IMG/VR virus record: IMGVR_UViG_3300048912_000010
Span: 1-22,115 of that record
Length of the DNA: 22,115 nucleotides
Reading direction: 5' to 3' (one strand)
Source: a virus
A program made the position numbers and the translations under genes. The notes beneath the pieces were generated by a model. That model was given only the letters and a program-made list of their open reading frames with translations. It did no database searches and was not told where the DNA came from. Below, piece after piece: positions 1-7,591 of this stretch (its first letter is position 1; each line of letters begins with the position of its first letter).

Positions 1-857
1 TGCCCATCATGTACGATAACATCCGAACCAGTCAGGACAACATGATAGCCATCAATATCTACGATGCAGTTCCTATTGAGAGCTCCAGAAATACCCAATA
101 CCTTCTGGAAAGCGAAAACAAATTGACCGCCTGTATAGGTCATTCGCCATACGCTATCTTCCTTGTAGATCATGAAGGAGTCACGCAGTTGCAGGCCATC
201 GATGATTGCGCCTTGGCTCTCGGCTAGGTCAGTCTCTCCAGCATCTTGCGTCGGATCAGCAGGATCCCAAGTAGAAGGAACCGAGCCAGGATCAGCAGGA
301 CTAGACCATTTCACCATGAACGGGAAATTGTTCCCTGCCTTAGTCACGTTGAGCGCGACCAAGAAATTGCGATATGTCCTCAACGCTTTGCAATAGGTAT
401 TCGCGGGCCAGTTATCCAGCGTCACCATGCGATTAGCGATGTTCAAATCCCATCGTTGCGGAGGATCAATCGTATTGCCAGCATTGAAGATCGGGATGCC
501 CGAAAGCAGCGTGCTAGTCCATTGATTCGGCGTGCCGGTGTAATTCACATCGACACCAGCAGTCTGACGTGTGAGATTCGTATGAACCGCTGCACCGCCG
601 CTGATTGTCGTAGCGTAGATCTTCTGTGCGCCAGCATAGAGCCAATAGCGCGTGCTTCCGACCGTCACAGGCAGAACATGGTAGGGGATTACCGCAGGAG
701 TTCCATATGCAGAGCCATGCCCCAAGAACTGCTGTGCGTAGCCATCGAGGAACCTGACGTTTTGAGCATCAGTCCATGCAGGTAGCGGCAATTCATGCTT
801 CGACAAGTCCTTAATCACACCTGCCGAGCCACAATTAGGGACACGCACATATGCCAT
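1..857 (-). CDS. P22 gp10-like tail/stabilisation protein, N-terminal 285 codons (partial)
   Basis: Reading leftward from ATG at 857 the frame stays open to the window edge, so the C-terminus is missing. The protein starts MAYVRVPNCGSAG and is rich in aromatic and beta-forming residues, with segments such as WRMTYTGGQFVFAFQ and VLTGSDVIVHDG near the cut. This pattern resembles the beta-propeller-like proteins that plug the portal/adaptor channel in P22-type tails (gp10 and relatives). It starts 2 nt after the stop of the fibre-assembly gene, so it belongs to the late operon. The GGATTGAAG before the ATG is only a weak ribosome site, so translation may be coupled. Structural role is fairly secure from context; the exact gp10 assignment is inference from residue pattern. 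Confidence 0.75.
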   Translation of the reverse strand, partial: MAYVRVPNCGSAGVIKDLSKHELPLPAWTDAQNVRFLDGYAQQFLGHGSAYGTPAVIPYHVLPVTVGSTRYWLYAGAQKIYATTISGGAAVHTNLTRQTAGVDVNYTGTPNQWTSTLLSGIPIFNAGNTIDPPQRWDLNIANRMVTLDNWPANTYCKALRTYRNFLVALNVTKAGNNFPFMVKWSSPADPGSVPSTWDPADPTQDAGETDLAESQGAIIDGLQLRDSFMIYKEDSVWRMTYTGGQFVFAFQKVLGISGALNRNCIVDIDGYHVVLTGSDVIVHDG

Positions 858-859
858 CT

Positions 860-1105
860 TCAATCCTTAATCAATTGAGCACGAAGATTCGCCGCTTCTT
901 CATTCCATGAGGCAATGCGAGACTGATCGCCTTCACGGATTGCACGAATACTCTTTGCATCGATTCGTTCAAGTTGAGCGATGATAGGGCGATTGATGTC
1001 CTCAGAAGAAAGTTTGCGAGAGTCGATTTCCTCTTGTTCTTCAGGAGTTGCATCACGCTCTTTCTGAACGCCATCTTTCTCATCCCAATAACAAATTTTA
1101 TTCAT
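860..1105 (-). CDS. Tail fibre assembly-like small protein (81 aa)
   Basis: An 81-aa, highly charged and mostly helical protein. The N-terminal part (MNKICYWDEKDGVQ) is followed by an E/D-rich linker and then a helical segment, RPIIAQLERIDAKSIRAIREG, ending in a short coiled-coil-like stretch. That organisation (short variable head, then an Arg/Ala/Glu helix ending LRAQL) is typical of small tail-fibre assembly or XkdW-like proteins encoded directly after tail fibres. The gene follows the tail fibre with a 2-nt gap and precedes the gp10-like gene by 2 nt, supporting a chaperone role for the fibre. No catalytic motif is seen. The functional call rests mainly on position and composition. Confidence 0.6.
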   Translation of the reverse strand: MNKICYWDEKDGVQKERDATPEEQEEIDSRKLSSEDINRPIIAQLERIDAKSIRAIREGDQSRIASWNEEAANLRAQLIKD

Positions 1106-1107
1106 TA

Positions 1108-2439
1108 TTACACCTTTGAAATTCCATAAACTTTGATACTTCCCTGAGCCAAGAAATTAGAGCCCCCACTCCATAAAAGACGGAACCCAGTAGCGACATT
1201 TGCCGCTGTATGTGCTCCATACCTTCCTCCACCTTGAGGAATGCCAGCGTTGTTAGAAGAAATACCAAAAGACAGAACACACTTTGCAAACGCCACCGCA
1301 CTATTTACATTACTGACCCTTATTGTTGCCGATCTAGGCTGATTAGCAACACCTCCTGCAATTACTTCAATAAATGAAACACCATTACTTCCAGATGCAG
1401 GGTCATCAATTTGATAAAATTGATAATTATTACCAGCATCTGCAACCCCGGCAACAGCTAACCTAATTCTCAAGTTTTCTGCGGCGGCGCTATTTATTCC
1501 GTCAATTTGTATTTCATAATCATCATATGTAGAACTAAATGTGTTTAGAAAATCTACATTTGCTGCCGCTGATGGAGTAAGCGGGCCTGCAATTAATGTA
1601 GATCCTGGCGGAGTAACAGCTAGGGCGCGGCCATCGGCTCTCTGGTATTTTACCAATCGGACTACGCCAGAAGGCTCACCACGGAATGTAGCACTGTCTC
1701 CAGCAGCAGTTACAATGTTTGCGCCTGTTGGAAGGATTAGGCTTGCTCCATTTGTAAGCGTTAAAATTCCATCAAATACAACTTCCCTCAATGCTCCAGA
1801 ATCGAGAGTAATACTTGTTATGGTCGTCGTCCCTGTGACATGCAAAAGATTGCCAGTTGCAGTCTGCAAATTGATCGAACTAGCACTAGGGATATCTGTC
1901 CCTCTTACTTCATCTTGAGCATAACCAACATGTTTCTTTGAGAAGCTTGCTGCTGACCCATTTGAAATCAAAAACCCTAAGGATTGTGCTGGTAGAGCAG
2001 TGCTGAATGATAGTTGATCAGCATAATTCTTAGTGATCGAATCTAGTCTGAATTCAGTTCCATTGAAAATCGCTTTATATGTTTGTCCCGATGCCAACTC
2101 CCCAGAAATCAGCGCAGCACCAGATACAGACCGCAGATTAATTGCGCCAAGACCGGATACATCAATTGTAGATGCTCCAGTATTTGAAACGACAGGAGAA
2201 AACACAATCGTCATATTTGTTATATATGACACTAGGGTAGGCGTAGGAGTAAGCGTATAAGCATTCGCTACGCCTCCATTAGTGCCGCCAACTAGGACAG
2301 CGCCAGTAATGCCAGCAAAGCTATTTTTCAAAGTCGATTTAATAAGGCGCAGATGGTCATCGCCACGGCTTTTAGGGTCAGAGCCAGTAGGATTTACCGA
2401 ATCTAGGGCGCTAATATAGTTGCCTACTTCCAATGACAT
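1108..2439 (-). CDS. Tail fibre / receptor-binding protein
   Basis: A 443-aa protein. The N-terminus (MSLEVGNYISALDSVNPTGSD, residues 1-21, and GDDHLRLIKSTLKNSF to about residue 42) is the conserved virion-attachment segment seen in many phage tail fibres, with the aspartate-rich G-D-D-H-L-R-L-I-K helix. The middle is low-complexity Ser/Thr/Ala/Gly beta sequence. The C-terminal ~150 residues (YDDYEIQIDGINSAAAENL to KVYGISKV) match the compact tip domain found on many fibres, including the terminal K-V-Y-G-I. The start is ATG 2439 with AGGAG six bases upstream. The next gene downstream is a fibre-assembly candidate. A plus-strand HNH gene abuts its ribosome site. Receptor specificity cannot be inferred. 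Confidence 0.85.
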   Translation of the reverse strand: MSLEVGNYISALDSVNPTGSDPKSRGDDHLRLIKSTLKNSFAGITGAVLVGGTNGGVANAYTLTPTPTLVSYITNMTIVFSPVVSNTGASTIDVSGLGAINLRSVSGAALISGELASGQTYKAIFNGTEFRLDSITKNYADQLSFSTALPAQSLGFLISNGSAASFSKKHVGYAQDEVRGTDIPSASSINLQTATGNLLHVTGTTTITSITLDSGALREVVFDGILTLTNGASLILPTGANIVTAAGDSATFRGEPSGVVRLVKYQRADGRALAVTPPGSTLIAGPLTPSAAANVDFLNTFSSTYDDYEIQIDGINSAAAENLRIRLAVAGVADAGNNYQFYQIDDPASGSNGVSFIEVIAGGVANQPRSATIRVSNVNSAVAFAKCVLSFGISSNNAGIPQGGGRYGAHTAANVATGFRLLWSGGSNFLAQGSIKVYGISKV

Positions 2440-2447
2440 GCTATACT
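2420..2447 (+). promoter_or_regulatory. Sigma70-like promoter for the plus-strand HNH gene
   Basis: TTGCCT (2420-2425) and TATACT (2442-2447) are separated by 16 bases and read rightward, placing a start site about 20 bases before the HNH ATG at 2475. The same bases on the other strand contain the AGGAG ribosome site of the tail fibre gene (2446-2450), so one short segment serves opposite strands. This is based on consensus match only. Confidence 0.5.
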
Positions 2448-2474
2448 CCTTTTATATTCTTTGATTGGGATCAT

Positions 2475-2981
2475 ATGGAAAATTGGCGAGATATTGAAGG
2501 CTATGAAGGATTTTACCAAGTAAGCGATCTTGGGAATGTACGAAGAATTGGAAGAGCAAAAGGCTCCGTAGTTGGAGCTATGCTTAAGCCATTCACTTCC
2601 ACCCATGGTTATCTTGTTGTCGGTCTCTGCAGGGAGAAAATTTCTAAAAAATTTTCTGTCCATCGTCTTGTTTTGTCGGCTTTTACAGAAAACAAAGGCA
2701 AGAATCTTGATGTTAGACATAAAGACGGAACAAGGATCAACAACAAACTTGAAAACCTTGAATGGGGCACTCGATCTGAGAACATGCAAGATGCTGCAAA
2801 GCATGGAAGAACAAATCGAGGGTTGAAAAATTTTAGCAACAAACTCTCTGAAAATGATGTGCTTTCGATTCGAGATGATGGTAGATCGCATTCCGCTATT
2901 GCTAGATCCTATGACATAAATCCAAGCGTAGTATCTAGAATAAAATCTAGGAAAGCATGGGGATGGCTTGAAGCTGGATGA
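2475..2981 (+). CDS. Free-standing HNH homing endonuclease (NUMOD4-HNH_3 type)
   Basis: A 168-aa protein on the strand opposite to all neighbours. Residues 1-20 (ENWRDIEGYEGFYQVSDLGNVRR) are the NUMOD4 motif. Residues ~50-95 hold the HNH_3 core: KFSVHRLVLSAF, then VRHKDGTRINNKLENLEWGT, with the paired His and Asn expected for metal-dependent nicking. The C-terminal part (AIARSYDINPSVVSRIKSRKAWGW) is a helix-turn-helix/NUMOD1-like DNA-binding segment. The start is ATG 2475, preceded by GGGA and a promoter candidate; the frame is open further upstream to 2433, but the NUMOD4 motif begins at this ATG. It lies in the 3-kb tail region between adaptor and tail fibre and ends 2 bases from the adaptor stop. 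It is likely a selfish free-standing homing gene. Confidence 0.9.
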   Translation: MENWRDIEGYEGFYQVSDLGNVRRIGRAKGSVVGAMLKPFTSTHGYLVVGLCREKISKKFSVHRLVLSAFTENKGKNLDVRHKDGTRINNKLENLEWGTRSENMQDAAKHGRTNRGLKNFSNKLSENDVLSIRDDGRSHSAIARSYDINPSVVSRIKSRKAWGWLEAG

Positions 2982-2983
2982 CA

Positions 2984-3622
2984 TTACCAGTTCCTCCCAT
3001 CAATTCGGACGCGCATAGGCCCGTTTTTATTAAACTCAAGCACATTTGCACCATCAATAGCATCAATGAAACGCTGATTAAAGCTATCCCTCAATGGGAG
3101 ATTGCGTGAGAAATCGCATGCTTCAACTAATGCGCCAAACAGATAAATATTCGGCCACTTATTTAGCAGAGTATTTGTCAGATTCGTATCGGTCAATGAA
3201 GGAATATCAAATCGATACATGGCGCTTATCGAATAGATCGCATCTGGTGTAGGGCCAAGATAAATCCTGCTTCCAATAATCGTGTAGCAACGTGGTGTGC
3301 CGCTTACTGCTGGCTCAAACATCTGATTGAATTCATCAGGAGCCATGTAATCGATTGTCGGCATTACGCCAGGGATCGATAGAGATTTCACCGAGAGGAA
3401 ATCAGTTGGCACAGTCGCATATTGAGTTCCAGCGACAGTCGCAATCGTTCCTGTCACGTCCTGAACGCGCTCAGTTAAGCGTGTGCGAATACGCACTTCA
3501 GCCAGATAGATCAGGTCGGCTACTTCGCCTGTCAGATCGTTACGGTGCATCCATGCGGCTACTTGGTCTTTCAACCATAGGTAGTCGCGAGTAGTTGTTA
3601 CGCTTTGAACGACAATAGTCAT
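2984..3622 (-). CDS. Head-to-tail adaptor protein
   Basis: A 212-aa protein. The N-terminal ~60 residues form a helical region (WLKDQVAAWMHRNDLTGEVADLIYLAEVRIRTRL) ending in a repeated Arg pattern, followed by beta segments (YATVPTDFLSVKSLSI, CYTIIGSRIYLGPTP) and a C-terminal helix (FGALVEACDFSRNLPL). This helical-bundle-plus-beta layout, with P-x-D-F/L and I-x-L-x-P-x-P signatures, is typical of phage adaptor proteins that dock beneath the portal (gp6/gp4-like). It starts 2 nt after the stop of the upstream structural gene. The downstream end is bordered by the plus-strand HNH gene. Exact family is inferred from pattern. Confidence 0.7.
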   Translation of the reverse strand: MTIVVQSVTTTRDYLWLKDQVAAWMHRNDLTGEVADLIYLAEVRIRTRLTERVQDVTGTIATVAGTQYATVPTDFLSVKSLSIPGVMPTIDYMAPDEFNQMFEPAVSGTPRCYTIIGSRIYLGPTPDAIYSISAMYRFDIPSLTDTNLTNTLLNKWPNIYLFGALVEACDFSRNLPLRDSFNQRFIDAIDGANVLEFNKNGPMRVRIDGRNW

Positions 3623-3624
3623 AA

Positions 3625-4566
3625 TTAGGCCGGTTCAAAAATTTGATACGCAACAATCGATGTGTCCGTGCCGCTGCTGCTTAGAATAGTGAATGAAGTT
3701 GCTGCAACTCGGGCAGAAATACGAAGGAATCCAGGCGTGCCGCCCGGAGTTTGGCAGCATACAAAAATCCTGCTATTGGCAGTGACGTTTGTAGTATTGA
3801 CAGTTACAGTACCGCCAACCAATGTAGCGACTCCCATTGTCCCATTTGATCCTTCTTTAATGCGCAGCCCTGCACCAAGAGTATTCACCGCCACATTGCC
3901 ATTGTTGAACGTGTGTTGGGCAGAGCCTTTTGAAGCGTAGGTAATGCCGATATTCGTATCGGAACCTTGCGCAGTCACCGAGGGGGATGCAGTAGCGATA
4001 GCTCCAGTGATATTCAGGAAGTTGACGGCAGTTGCGGTATGGCTAACACGAAGTTGCTCAAGCGTGCCGCTAGAAGTCAGGAAGCGATGAGCACCGGCAC
4101 CTTTTGTGTAATGCCCATAATTGATATCAGTATCCGAGCCTTCAGTGCCAACTTTGGGTTCGCCAAGCGTAACTGTGCCAATAGCCTGAATGCGATTGAC
4201 TGCATTGGTTGGAGCTTGTGAGATTCGGAGAGATTCAGCATTGGCTAGGCCACCAAGCGAAACTTGACCCGTAGCGGTCAAAGTGCTAAATAAGACAGCA
4301 TTCCCATCTGCCGGATCTTCCAGAAGGATATCAGTGATCGTGCGGGTAGTGATGCTTGCGCCGCTGATTTGAATCGTATAACGGCCATCGGCTGCATAGA
4401 ATTCAAAGTAGCCGTTTGCATCAGTCGTGAGGGGATTTGCGCGAGGTGTAGCACCATTATCGGAATAGATCGTTACTGCGCCACCACCAAATGCAGTTAC
4501 AGTAACTGAAACGCCCACAGCAGGCATTCCACTATCCAACAACACGCTATCGTAATATTTCTGCAT
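3625..4566 (-). CDS. Putative virion fibre/decoration protein with carboxypeptidase-regulatory-like N-domain
   Basis: A 313-aa protein. Residues ~1-70 look like a CarboxypepD_reg/Ig-like fold: G-V-S-V-T-V-T-A, then LTTDANGYFEFYAADGRYTI, the D-x-x-G-x-Y/F-x-F turn followed by G-R-Y-T-I. The middle contains two imperfect repeats around QGSDTNI / EGSDTDI with a following Y-x-x-K-G-A/S, suggesting a triple-helical fibre shaft. The C-terminus (FLRISARVAATSFTILSSSGTDTSIV) is a beta sandwich-like tip. Its ATG overlaps the preceding stop as TAATG, so it is translationally coupled. Because it sits before the adaptor, it could be a head fibre or tail appendage. The specific role is unknown. Confidence 0.55.
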   Translation of the reverse strand: MQKYYDSVLLDSGMPAVGVSVTVTAFGGGAVTIYSDNGATPRANPLTTDANGYFEFYAADGRYTIQISGASITTRTITDILLEDPADGNAVLFSTLTATGQVSLGGLANAESLRISQAPTNAVNRIQAIGTVTLGEPKVGTEGSDTDINYGHYTKGAGAHRFLTSSGTLEQLRVSHTATAVNFLNITGAIATASPSVTAQGSDTNIGITYASKGSAQHTFNNGNVAVNTLGAGLRIKEGSNGTMGVATLVGGTVTVNTTNVTANSRIFVCCQTPGGTPGFLRISARVAATSFTILSSSGTDTSIVAYQIFEPA

Positions 4567-4871
4567 TAGATCCTCCCGGGCCAGATCCTGAACATTTTGT
4601 TGTCAGGATCATTCACAATCTTTCGCAAGTGCGATTGATCATTCATAACCTCTTGGAAGGTCACTCCATTATCATTCATGTACTTCTCAATGATAATGAG
4701 CGGTATCTTCGCAGCATGGCGCATTTCTGAACTGCCATGATTTCCAGCATTATGCATCGCCTTCGCATATTCTGCAATCGGTGTGCAATCCTGGCTTCGA
4801 CCGATAAACATTTTGCCGTCATCGATCTTAATCTTTGTGGATACCGGATCGTTTTTATTCATGTTATTCAT
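4566..4871 (-). CDS. Conserved small phage protein, function unknown (101 aa)
   Basis: A 101-aa soluble protein with GRSQDCTPIAEYAKAMHNAGNHG, then a helical M-R-H-A-A-K-I-P-L-I-I-I-E-K-Y segment and a hydrophilic C-terminus ending FRIWPGRI. Similar small proteins occur among phage structural genes, but I do not know a function for this family. The chosen start is ATG 4871, preceded by GTGGGTG; a GTG at 4880 in frame would add three residues and a later ATG at 4862 would remove three. The stop overlaps the next ATG (TAATG), coupling it to the 313-aa putative fibre. No catalytic or membrane motif is visible. Confidence 0.65.
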   Translation of the reverse strand: MNNMNKNDPVSTKIKIDDGKMFIGRSQDCTPIAEYAKAMHNAGNHGSSEMRHAAKIPLIIIEKYMNDNGVTFQEVMNDQSHLRKIVNDPDNKMFRIWPGRI

Positions 4872-4886
4872 CGCACCCACAATTAA

Positions 4887-5201
4887 TTAGCAATCCTCAA
4901 GCGGTACCACATTCACAGTACCAGCAGCGGAATCCTGAATAGCAGCTACATGAGTAACGCCACGAGGGCATTCAAGAATCAGCGATTCACCAGGAACCAC
5001 CATTGCATCAGTTGCCAGCGCGGTCAGGCCGACAGTACCAAGGCGAACGTGAGCATTTGCAGTCGCAGTAATACGGTAATAGCGTGCAATCTCGCCGCTA
5101 GATGCTACTGGCAGCGCAGAACTAGCAGAAGCTGCGCCAGTCGTGATATTTACGCCTGTAGCGAAAATCATCACAGAGCTAGTATTGGTCGAACGATACA
5201 T
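4887..5201 (-). CDS. Small beta-rich structural protein, function unknown (104 aa)
   Basis: A 104-aa Ala/Thr/Ser/Val-rich protein with alternating hydrophobic beta segments (YYRITATANAHVRLG, MVVPGESLILECPRG, HVAAIQDSAAGTVNVV). It has only two cysteines and no signal peptide or membrane segment. The pattern suits a small virion protein such as a head-completion or decoration protein. AAAGGATTCGATATG provides a good ribosome site. It is the first gene after the cUUCGg terminator, so its expression probably depends on read-through. Function is not assigned. Confidence 0.65.
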   Translation of the reverse strand: MYRSTNTSSVMIFATGVNITTGAASASSALPVASSGEIARYYRITATANAHVRLGTVGLTALATDAMVVPGESLILECPRGVTHVAAIQDSAAGTVNVVPLEDC

Positions 5202-5214
5202 ATCGAATCCTTTT

Positions 5215-5238
5215 AAAAAAGCAGCCCCGAAGGGCCGC
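5215..5238 (-). terminator. Intrinsic terminator with cUUCGg tetraloop downstream of capsid/decoration genes
   Basis: On the minus strand a 7-bp stem (GCGGCCC / GGGCTGC, one G-U pair) is closed by a TTCG loop flanked by C and G, the extra-stable tetraloop, and is followed directly by six T. The G-U pair would be an A-C mismatch on the plus strand, so it works in the direction of the late genes. It lies between the decoration-like gene and the smaller structural genes, consistent with partial termination after the most abundant virion products. Confidence 0.85.
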
Positions 5239-5244
5239 CTTAGG

Positions 5245-5712
5245 TCAGATCAGGTAGTAATGGATATATGCAAATCCAACCAGACCAGCAGTAGTTGCTG
5301 ACCCCGTACCCGTCACAAATTGGCTAGTGGTCATCTTCTGAACACTCTTACCGTTCGCGCCTTTGTCATCAATGTTATTGACGACTTTCTCAGTGCCACC
5401 CAGTGCATAGGTATCAATGAGATTGGCGCTAGAAGTGGTACCGTTTGCAGCCACACCAAAGCTACCGTTTGCAGCACCAGTAGATTTAGTCGTGATATCC
5501 AGTTCCAGACGATCGATAATGATTGCCGAGTTCTCCGGATTAGCCCACGACAGAATTGCACCACCAGAAGTGGATGCAGTTGCGGTCAGGGCCACCTTTG
5601 CAATCTTCATATTGGCTGCACCAGTGCCACCAACTTTGAAGATTTCCGATGCGGTATCGTCTTCTACGAAGGCCATACCCCCATCGGAGCGCTGAACAAT
5701 ATTAGTTCCCAT
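5245..5712 (-). CDS. Putative capsid decoration/head protein (155 aa)
   Basis: A 155-aa Gly/Ala/Thr/Ser-rich protein starting MGTNIVQRSDGGMAFVEDD. It contains long beta segments with a conserved-looking L-x-L-D-I-T-T-K and several Asn-Gly turns, ending FAYIHYYLI. Its place directly after the major capsid gene and before a strong terminator suits a high-copy head protein (decoration or spike). AAGGAG lies at good distance from ATG 5712. There are no transmembrane segments or catalytic motifs. The decoration call is inferred from composition and position; a minor head protein is possible. Confidence 0.6.
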   Translation of the reverse strand: MGTNIVQRSDGGMAFVEDDTASEIFKVGGTGAANMKIAKVALTATASTSGGAILSWANPENSAIIIDRLELDITTKSTGAANGSFGVAANGTTSSANLIDTYALGGTEKVVNNIDDKGANGKSVQKMTTSQFVTGTGSATTAGLVGFAYIHYYLI

Positions 5713-5741
5713 AAATTTCTCCTTAGTTAACTAATATTGCC

Positions 5742-6602
5742 TCAGAGAATATCTACGATAGCACCGCCAGATTTCGGATTGCGAGCCTCCAGTGTGTACT
5801 CGCCGATGATCTGGCGACGGACGCTATCGCCAGTCTTAGCAAGCTCGTACTGATTCAGCGGACGCAGCCAGGCGACAGCCCACATATCGGACTGGAGAAC
5901 GAATACATCACGAGCACGTTGGAATCGGTTAGGAACTGCACGCAGTTGGCCAAAGTCTGAAATATAAATATCCAGTGCGGCAGTGACAGATTTGTCCTCG
6001 GCTTTATCGAAACGGGTTGCGTTGCCGGTAAAGGTCGAGAACGTCTGTTTAGCCAGTGGCCCCATCATGATCGTGTCGGGATTGCCGCCAGAGGTAAATA
6101 CCTTTTGCAGTACGTCTTTCAGCAGTGCTTCGGTAAATGCACGCTGAGTACCATCGGTCTGAGCCACGTTGGTAACGTAGTTCGGAGCGACATAGCCAGC
6201 ACCTGCATTCACGTTTGCCGAATCAACCCAACCTACCAGACCACGCGAACGGCGCGGAGCAGTAGCGGAGACAGCATTCTGAGTCAGGCCAACTTCGATA
6301 TCGCGCTTCAGTTCTTTCGAGCGCAGCGCCATCTGATAAGCCATTTCAGAATTGCGACCAGCCTTGTCAACGGATTCCTGAGAGCCGGAAACAGATGCGG
6401 TCTTAGAGGAAATCTGAGTGCGATTACCCAGGCGAACAGTTGGAGTGCTAGCCGATGCGGTAGCATCATCGCCTTCAACCTGTTCATTGTTCGCAGCGGT
6501 AGCCAGATCTTGAGTCTGCCATTCGTGCAGCGTAGCAGTCGCCTTGGTCTTGGCTGCCATGTTGAAGAATGGAGTATCCAGAGGTGCAATGTTGTAAATG
6601 GC
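5742..6602 (-). CDS. Major capsid protein, exon 2 (joined to 7592-7657)
   Basis: This is the main part of a split capsid gene. The frame runs from GCC at 6602 to the stop at 5742 and gives 286 residues; with the 22-residue first exon the spliced product is 308 aa. The joined sequence reads GNREDLTD then AIYNIAPLDTPFFN, which restores the N-terminal arm shared by the DUF5309/SU10-type capsid family. Further family features are the helical A-Y-Q-M-A-L-R-S-K-E-L-K-R-D-I-E segment (about residues 108-123 of the spliced protein), the R-R-S-R-G-L-V-G-W motif, and the C-terminal LRPLNQYELAKTGDS. The ATG at 6560 is internal and not the true start: used alone it would lose 36 conserved residues and would lack a convincing ribosome site. 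The capsid follows the scaffold gene, as in P22-like phages. Confidence 0.9.
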   Translation of the reverse strand, partial: AIYNIAPLDTPFFNMAAKTKATATLHEWQTQDLATAANNEQVEGDDATASASTPTVRLGNRTQISSKTASVSGSQESVDKAGRNSEMAYQMALRSKELKRDIEVGLTQNAVSATAPRRSRGLVGWVDSANVNAGAGYVAPNYVTNVAQTDGTQRAFTEALLKDVLQKVFTSGGNPDTIMMGPLAKQTFSTFTGNATRFDKAEDKSVTAALDIYISDFGQLRAVPNRFQRARDVFVLQSDMWAVAWLRPLNQYELAKTGDSVRRQIIGEYTLEARNPKSGGAIVDIL

Positions 6603-7591
6603 CGATTATGTTATCGGTAGGCTCTTTATCCTACCTTCTAGTACTTTCGCACTAGTCCAGACTATATCATCGCTTTCGCGCCGGGCACTCGTGGACGGAT
6701 TATCGTTTCCTCACCGTCTAGTCGTTGGAGCTTCTACATCCCTCGGCTTATTTAGCCTACATATGTAGCTTGCCTGCTGATTGCCCAATCCGACAAATTT
6801 TCAAACATTCACGCTTACCGTTACCAGTTACGTTGTAGTTTTGTCGGCTCTAAGGGGTTTCCAGCAATTCACCCAGTTTGCAATTGATGCCTATTGTGAT
6901 GACACTTCGGACAGAGAACTTCACTATTAGTCGGATCATAACGATGCTCAGGATGCTTTGCGAAAGACTTCACATGATGAACATGCAATTTCACTTTCAC
7001 GCCGCAGCATTCACAGGTTTTACCGTTCTCAACTCCGCATTCTTGGCATTTGTTGCCAGCTTGCTTGAGTGCGTTTTCACGCCATACTCTTGCTTGCCAA
7101 TTCTGCCTTGCGCGTCTGTTGATATCGGTGATTCCACCTCGCCAGTTTGGATTCTCTGCGCCGTACTTTGCATTCTCGATCCTCGATTTCCTGAGGTTTT
7201 CTAGATGCTCTTCGCTGAAAATTCGTCCTGGCTTTAACCTATGATTGCCATGCTCTTTCAAGATGATTCCATGTTCTTTAAGGCGCTTATGAACTATCGT
7301 TTCGCCTACTCCGAAGTCATTTGCGATATCTCGCATAGACTTCTCTTGATACATGGACTCAAGAACTTCTCTTGGCGGATCAAAACTCCTACGGCCCCCA
7401 TTTTTGTTCAACTGGATGCCAAGGCGCTTGAGTGTTAATCGGACTGTTTCAGCATTCACGCCGTACATCTTACCGATCTTCGCACAAGAGTAACCTTGAT
7501 AAAGCTTCTCTAATTCCTCTTTCGTTACTTCAAACTTTGCCATTCTCTGCCCCATCAACAATAAACGTCAATGGGACTATTATATCAATTA
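6603..7591 (-). ncRNA. Group I self-splicing intron (989 nt) in the capsid gene
   Basis: The conserved core is readable after the HNH stop codon. P: AATTGCTGGAAACCCC (6854-6869). Q: AATCAGCAGGCAAGC (6768-6782). R: CCAACGACTAGACGG (6714-6728). S: GATGATATAGTCTGG (6657-6671). R and S supply the P7 pairing GACTA with TAGTC. P1 is exon GGAT plus intron TA paired with TAGTCC near 7578, leaving the U-G wobble exactly at the exon 1 end. The intron ends in G at 6603. Two P9-type hairpins follow the core: CTAGTGC with GTACTAG around a GAAA tetraloop, and GGTAGG with CCTACC. The layout matches subgroup IA-like phage introns. An alternative junction one base later also keeps frame (Asp-Ser instead of Asp-Ala) but lacks the terminal U-G pair. 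Confidence 0.93.
6869..7543 (-). CDS. Intron-encoded HNH homing endonuclease
   Basis: A 224-aa protein inside the group I intron. Two helix-turn-helix segments come first (YSCAKIGKMYGVNAETVRLTLKRLG, about residues 14-40, and SMRDIANDFGVGETIVHKRLKEHG, about 62-88). A NUMOD3-like stretch follows (FSEEHLENLRKSRIENAKYGAENPNWRGG). The C-terminal nuclease has zinc-binding CQECG and CECCG pairs, the HVHHVKSF motif, an Asn in TNSEVLCPKCH, and final His residues. It would cut intronless capsid alleles to spread the intron. The stop codon (6869-6871) merges into the first conserved intron helix, so the gene sits in a peripheral loop. The start is ATG 7543 behind GGGGCAGAGA; ATG 7555 is possible. Transcription is presumably from the late operon. 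Confidence 0.92.
   Translation of the reverse strand: MAKFEVTKEELEKLYQGYSCAKIGKMYGVNAETVRLTLKRLGIQLNKNGGRRSFDPPREVLESMYQEKSMRDIANDFGVGETIVHKRLKEHGIILKEHGNHRLKPGRIFSEEHLENLRKSRIENAKYGAENPNWRGGITDINRRARQNWQARVWRENALKQAGNKCQECGVENGKTCECCGVKVKLHVHHVKSFAKHPEHRYDPTNSEVLCPKCHHNRHQLQTG

Noticed and set aside
1541-1918. 125-codon plus-strand ORF opposite the tail fibre gene
   Set aside because: It lies antisense inside a well-supported fibre gene, has no ribosome site or motif, and is Pro/Val/Arg-rich as expected of a shadow frame.
2424-2984. Long minus-strand ORF (186 codons) opposite the NUMOD4-HNH gene
   Set aside because: It is the antisense shadow of the clearly recognisable HNH gene; its Cys/Ser/Phe-rich sequence shows no domain, and it would overlap the tail-fibre start region.
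1108-4566. Diversity-generating retroelement acting on tail fibre genes
   Set aside because: No reverse transcriptase gene and no template/variable repeat pair were seen in the window.
5742-6560. Capsid as a 272-aa protein starting at ATG 6560
   Set aside because: The coding sequence extends upstream to 6602 with conserved capsid residues, there is no convincing ribosome site, and exon 1 plus a group I intron explain the missing N-terminus.
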